Positions 63,483-64,000 of a DNA stretch of 64,000 bases are shown piece by piece. The notes below the pieces were generated by a model, which saw only the letters and a program-made list of their open reading frames with translations, searched no databases and had not been told where the DNA came from. Both the position numbers and the translations under genes were made by a program. This stretch comes from Gemmatimonadetes bacterium T265 (GTDB taxonomy: Bacteria; Gemmatimonadota; Gemmatimonadetes; Gemmatimonadales; Gemmatimonadaceae). The DNA lies in assembly GCA_019973575.1 (NCBI GenBank), contig BPUI01000001.1, forward strand, positions 2,554,342-2,618,341. Direction: 5' to 3'. Positions within the stretch are counted from its first letter, which is position 1; every line of letters begins with the position of its first letter.

Positions 63483-64000
63483 CTACCCGCCCGAACCCGA
63501 CGGTGCGCGCAGCCGGACGCCGCTCGGCACCGGGTGGCCGAACTGCGGCGTCCCGTCCGCGCCCCAGGTGAAGCGCTGCGCGCGCACCGTGCGCGGGCTA
63601 CCCTCGTTCCCTCCGGACGCGTCGGCGCCGCCGTCCTTGGCGTGGTAGACTACCCAATCCTCCGTGCCGTCCGGGGAAACCGTGAAGCCGTTATGGCCCG
63701 GGGTGTAGACCGCGCCGTCGGGTCCCGCGTAGGGCGCGAACACGGGCTCGCGGCGCTTGGTCCAGGCGGTCGGGTCGAGCGGGTCGCCGCCCGGCGCGAG
63801 CGAGAGGAGGCCGAGGTAATAGTGCGGCGTGGCCGTGTGGCCGGCGGAGTAGGTGAGGAAGACGCGGCCCGCGTGGACGAGCGGCTCGGGCGCTTCGACC
63901 CAGTAGCCCGCGTCCTGCTCCCAGCGGCCGTTCACCTCGCGCCACCCGTGCTCCCACGGCTCGGTGCCGCGGACGATCTGCACGGCCGGCCCGCCGACGC
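63483..64000 (-). CDS. GH43 family glycosidase, C-terminal part (cut by window edge)
   Basis: The last 172 codons of a gene entering from the right edge. [40 protein letters not shown] with [16 protein letters not shown], then [20 protein letters not shown] and YHAKDGG. These match blades 4-5 of GH43 proteins, with the acid Glu in WVEAPEPLV and the His of PGHNGF. Probably another arabinosidase or xylosidase for the same locus, 80 bp upstream of araA. Confidence 0.82.
   Translation of the reverse strand, partial: VGGPAVQIVRGTEPWEHGWREVNGRWEQDAGYWVEAPEPLVHAGRVFLTYSAGHTATPHYYLGLLSLAPGGDPLDPTAWTKRREPVFAPYAGPDGAVYTPGHNGFTVSPDGTEDWVVYHAKDGGADASGGNEGSPRTVRAQRFTWGADGTPQFGHPVPSGVRLRAPSGSGG

Overview
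The window is one continuous stretch of very GC-rich bacterial chromosome, roughly three quarters G+C by eye. It is gene-dense, with short gaps and many 1-8 bp start/stop overlaps (GTGA, ATGA). The gene set suggests a Gemmatimonadota (Gemmatirosa/Gemmatimonas-like) soil bacterium: ECF sigma and glycogen-binding-domain genes together, an M56 peptidase with a TonB-plug-like tail, many secreted peptidases, and a large plant-polysaccharide locus. This placement is an inference from gene content. I saw no phage, transposase, CRISPR array, rRNA or tRNA.

Region by region: 65-3052 holds greA, with a terminator-like hairpin in its leader, a metallo-beta-lactamase-fold hydrolase and glpD. 3117-7398 has a Uma2-type nuclease-fold protein and the beta-oxidation pair fadI-fadJ. 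7579-11028 is an ECF sigma factor followed by a membrane protein and a probable outer-membrane protein that both end in AMPK-type glycogen-binding domains, with a small exported protein between them. 11109-22078 carries a DPP-IV-type S9 peptidase coupled to an M14 carboxypeptidase, a PQQ-repeat protein, proline dehydrogenase, a small unknown protein coupled to rsgA, a TPR protein, endonuclease V and an M61 peptidase. 22458-26205 is a glycosyltransferase / NodS-like methyltransferase / acyl-CoA dehydrogenase / atypical SDR cluster. 26256-28440 is a BlaI-BlaR1-like switch with a spectacular palindromic promoter-operator. 28441-34796 is pdxH plus biotin genes (bioB, bioD, bioA, bioF), interrupted by a lipoprotein and a VOC protein. 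34890-37812 holds a beta-repeat protein (DUF4097-like), ribosomal protein L31, OsmC and a rhodanese.

37908 to the right edge is an arabinan/pentose utilisation locus: secreted aldose epimerase, GH127, GH2, a frameshifted (alpha/alpha)6 glycosidase, two GH43, GH51, a LacI regulator, an ABC sugar importer, araA, araB, araD, xylA and xylB. Exported enzymes would release L-arabinose and related sugars, the ABC transporter would import them, and AraA-AraB-AraD and XylA-XylB would feed the pentose phosphate pathway. One perfect LacI-type operator sits upstream of the importer operon.

The most unexpected signal is not a gene. The heptamer GTTAGGC / GCCTAAC occurs 41 times by manual count, against about 6 expected from base composition. 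It lies in genes in several reading frames and at stop codons. It supplies most of the otherwise rare TTA leucine codons I noticed. Other structured signals are the 28-bp perfect inverted repeat at the blaI promoter and three families of REP-like intergenic repeats.
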